NCBI GenBank assembly: GCA_029964075.1
Contig: CM057146.1
Location: 7,025,501 to 7,089,500 of the forward strand
DNA length: 64,000 nucleotides
Direction of reading: 5' to 3'
Origin: Patiria pectinifera
Taxonomy: Eukaryota > Echinodermata > Asteroidea > Valvatida > Asterinidae
Below the pieces are notes generated by a model. The model did no database searches. It was not told the origin of the DNA and was given only the letters and a program-made list of their open reading frames with translations. A program made the translations under genes and the position numbers. Shown piece by piece: positions 61,626 through 64,000 of this stretch (positions are counted from its first letter, which is position 1; each line of letters opens with the position of its first letter).

Positions 61626-63835
61626 CGGTTCACCGCACGGCGCGTCGTCCACAAGCCCTGGTTTGTTTTGTTAGACTGCACGGAGAGGTTTCGGTTTCGC
61701 GCGAGCGACTCGAAGCGTTAATTGTTTCCAAAGGATGAACCCCAAATGCATGAACAATGTGCGCTATAAAAAGTGTAACGTCCAATGTGTTCGAATTCCT
61801 TGGTACTGTAGTGATTTGAAATAATTCTATTACCGAGTGCATTGTTCAATGAATATTATTTGTGGTGATCCTCTCGATTGAGGGCACTATTTAAGTTTAA
61901 CGGTCAGACCTACGCAGGTTTGGTTTCAGTGGGTTAAACGTACAAAAAGTAGTTCGCCCATAATTCGCCTCGGCGGCGTTGTTTGCCGAAAGAGCTCCTG
62001 TTTATTACGTGTGTTCATAATAGGATGATTATAGACAAAGAAGGTTCGTTGCTGTCGTGATTCGAAAGAATTGTATTTGATTACATAATTTGTACAGTGT
62101 GCAATGACGATCAGTAGTTGTGTGATTACTTGAAGTATTGAGGGCGCTATTCAAGTTTAATGGTCAAGCCTACGCGCACTTTGTTTGGGGAGTTAAAGGT
62201 ACGAAAAGTAGTTCTCGCGTAATTTGCTGTTTTGGTATAAACGCAGTTCGCCAAAACGCTACAGCTCTTGTTGAAATCACGTGCAAGGATTAAAGATAGG
62301 AACTGCTGCATTTCTTCGATTCTCATTTCTAACCTACCCTAATTTTAAGCTCCCGACAAGACAAAAACCCTTAGAACCTCTAGAACACTATTCACCGTAA
62401 TGTAACAAATGGGGATAATAGATTCAGGAAATCAGGCTCTGTGATATTTGAAGTGATTGAAAATGAATAACGATTTACGCGAAGTATACGGTATAACAGC
62501 AACCAGAGGAATGCCAGAGAGGATGCCTGTTGTTCGGGTGCAGACCTGCACATCGACTCCCCGATAGACCACAGTGATAATAACGCATAATTATTTCCAA
62601 AAACTAGTTTAAAAATACTCTCAACTCTCAAAGGTGTTTGACGCTCCCATCAAATCAAGGCTTATTCATAAATCTTTTATTTTCTGTTCCATTTTTGTTC
62701 AATTATTCGGTGACTTATGGGAGGCAATTACATTGAATGATTTCACCCAAAACGTTGTCCCGTAGCCCATCGCCATTTTGAAAAATGATGCCTGCGCATT
62801 TTTAGCTTCCAATTTCATGCAAATTACACAGACATACGAGCTCACACTCCTGTGTACGGCTTATACCCATCTTTTTTTTTTAAACATCAGGGTCAAGGCC
62901 CAGATTGGCACTCTAATAGCAAAGAATATAAGCATACAAATTGTGATTTGGCCCGCATATTATATATTGAATGTGTATCATGCATGCCACTAAACCAAAC
63001 TCCTGATAAAATCATGATAAAGATATGCCCCGCAGAAAAAAAATTGCAAAATGAAACTCTTTCTTTTTCAGAGGGTTTCAGACGCCCTAAATTTTAATAG
63101 AAGTGCATTTTCTCTTTAAAACAAAAGATGCAAATCGAAATTGGAAGAATAAGGTATGTAAACAGCACGGGGTGTCATGATCTTTACAAACAGGTCTTCA
63201 ACGTGTTAAACTGACCGGCGGGCGGCGGGACGGTTCACCGTACGGTGCGTCGTCCCCAAGCCCTGGTTTGTTGTAAGACTGCACAGAGAGGTTTCGGTTT
63301 CGCGCGAGCGACTCGAAGCGTTAATTGTTTCCAAAGGATCAAACCCCAAATGCATGAACAATGTGCGCTGTCAAAAGTGTAACGCCCAATGTGAGGCGTG
63401 TTCGAATTCCTTGGTACTGCTACCGAGTGCATTGTCCTGTGAATATATTATTTGTGGCGATGCTCTCAATTGAGGGCACTATTTAAGTTTAACGGTCAAG
63501 CCAACGCGTATTTTGTTTTGGGAGTTAAACGTACGAAAAATAGTTCGCACATAATTTGCTGTTTTGGTAACGTATAGTTCGCCAAAACAGCTCTTGTTAA
63601 TTGCGTGTGTTTTATATTAGGATTAAAGATAGGAACCGCTGCATTTCTTTGATTCTCATTCAATTTTGATGACGTCATCATGTTTCACAGGTCACCGTAC
63701 AAATAGTTATCATATCTTCCCCTCTCTACTTTGTATCTATTCAAAAACCATTACGCCATTCACATTTGAAAGAAAAACTTTTTGGAAAAAATGAGCTAAT
63801 TATCAAAATAATTTTTCATCGAAACCGTTTGAAAC

Positions 63836-64000
63836 CAAAAGTGGGATGTTGACGTCTGTGCCCATTGACTGCTCGTGGAGAATGATATCGTCTCAATAAT
63901 TGTGTGGTTCATGCATTGTAAAGAAACAACGCATGAATGATGCAAACTACGTGATTTGTTTTTAGAGTTACTATAGTCAATAACATACATGTATGTAATT
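63836..64000 (+). other. Start of a third lectin cassette (noncoding edge)
   Basis: The sequence matches 7,804-7,975 and 34,100-34,265 in order and orientation (for example CTGACGTCTGTGCCCATTGA-like text). The palindrome therefore leads into another cassette. Its genes would lie beyond the window. Confidence 0.75.

Larger units (their letters stand above)
57401..63835 (+). repeat. Outer right arm of palindrome 2
   Basis: Plus-oriented arm-repeat units with G-rich blocks at 57617-57640, 60782-60830, 61568-61625 and 63214-63231. It is the most complete right arm in the window. It carries a CRE-type MITE (58725-58840) and a SINE copy (about 59,976-60,465). A perfect 10-bp hairpin (GCTGTTTTGG / CCAAAACAGC, 63558-63591) sits in its last subrepeat. 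Confidence 0.85.

Overview
The window is animal nuclear DNA, most likely from a marine invertebrate deuterostome such as an echinoderm or a relative. This is inferred from four things: secreted proteins that fuse a C-type lectin domain to a PAN/apple-like domain, TATA-type promoters, AT-rich sequence full of nested repeats, and tRNA-derived SINEs with hAT-type MITEs. I see no bacterial operon, rRNA, CRISPR array or complete transposase. The species cannot be named from this sequence. There is one 500-N assembly gap (26310-26809).

The layout is a tandem array. A lectin cassette recurs in the same orientation, with left edges near 7,800, 34,100 and 63,836, so the spacing is about 26 to 30 kb. 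Each full cassette carries, all on the minus strand, gene B (CTLD-PAN), a truncated lectin fragment and gene A (CTLD-PAN). Cassette 1 spans about 7,975-13,575 and cassette 2 about 34,265-45,060. Only the noncoding edge of a third cassette is visible. Cassette 2 is about 5 kb longer because it gained a 505-bp MITE, an unrelated 1.4-kb block, an arm repeat and a local duplication. Gene B is nearly identical between cassettes. Gene A is frameshifted in cassette 1 and intact in cassette 2.

Between cassettes lie long near-palindromes. Palindrome 1 is centred near 24,900 and runs from about 15,600 to 34,100, with a damaged right side that includes the gap and a foreign block at 31,152-34,095. Palindrome 2 is centred near 55,150 and runs from about 46,770 to 63,870. 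Window positions 1-5,870 are the right half of a further palindrome. The outer arms are built from a repeat of about 1.65 kb. Each unit has a G-rich (CGGCGGG)n block, a conserved GAAACCGAAAC-bearing stretch and two related subrepeats that can fold into hairpins. SINEs, hAT MITEs and CRE-bearing palindromic MITEs sit inside the arms. Each palindrome centre holds a short form of the same SINE.

The block at 31,152-34,095 is different. It has a CCAAT/TATA promoter, a 165-bp putative first exon ending at a splice donor, and 1.1 kb downstream a matching 165-bp copy joined directly to other exon-like sequence. This looks like a reverse-transcribed spliced RNA.

My reading is that a secreted lectin gene family is being amplified and homogenised as loops between inverted repetitive arms. 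Coordinates of repeat edges are judged by eye and are approximate unless a target-site duplication fixes them.
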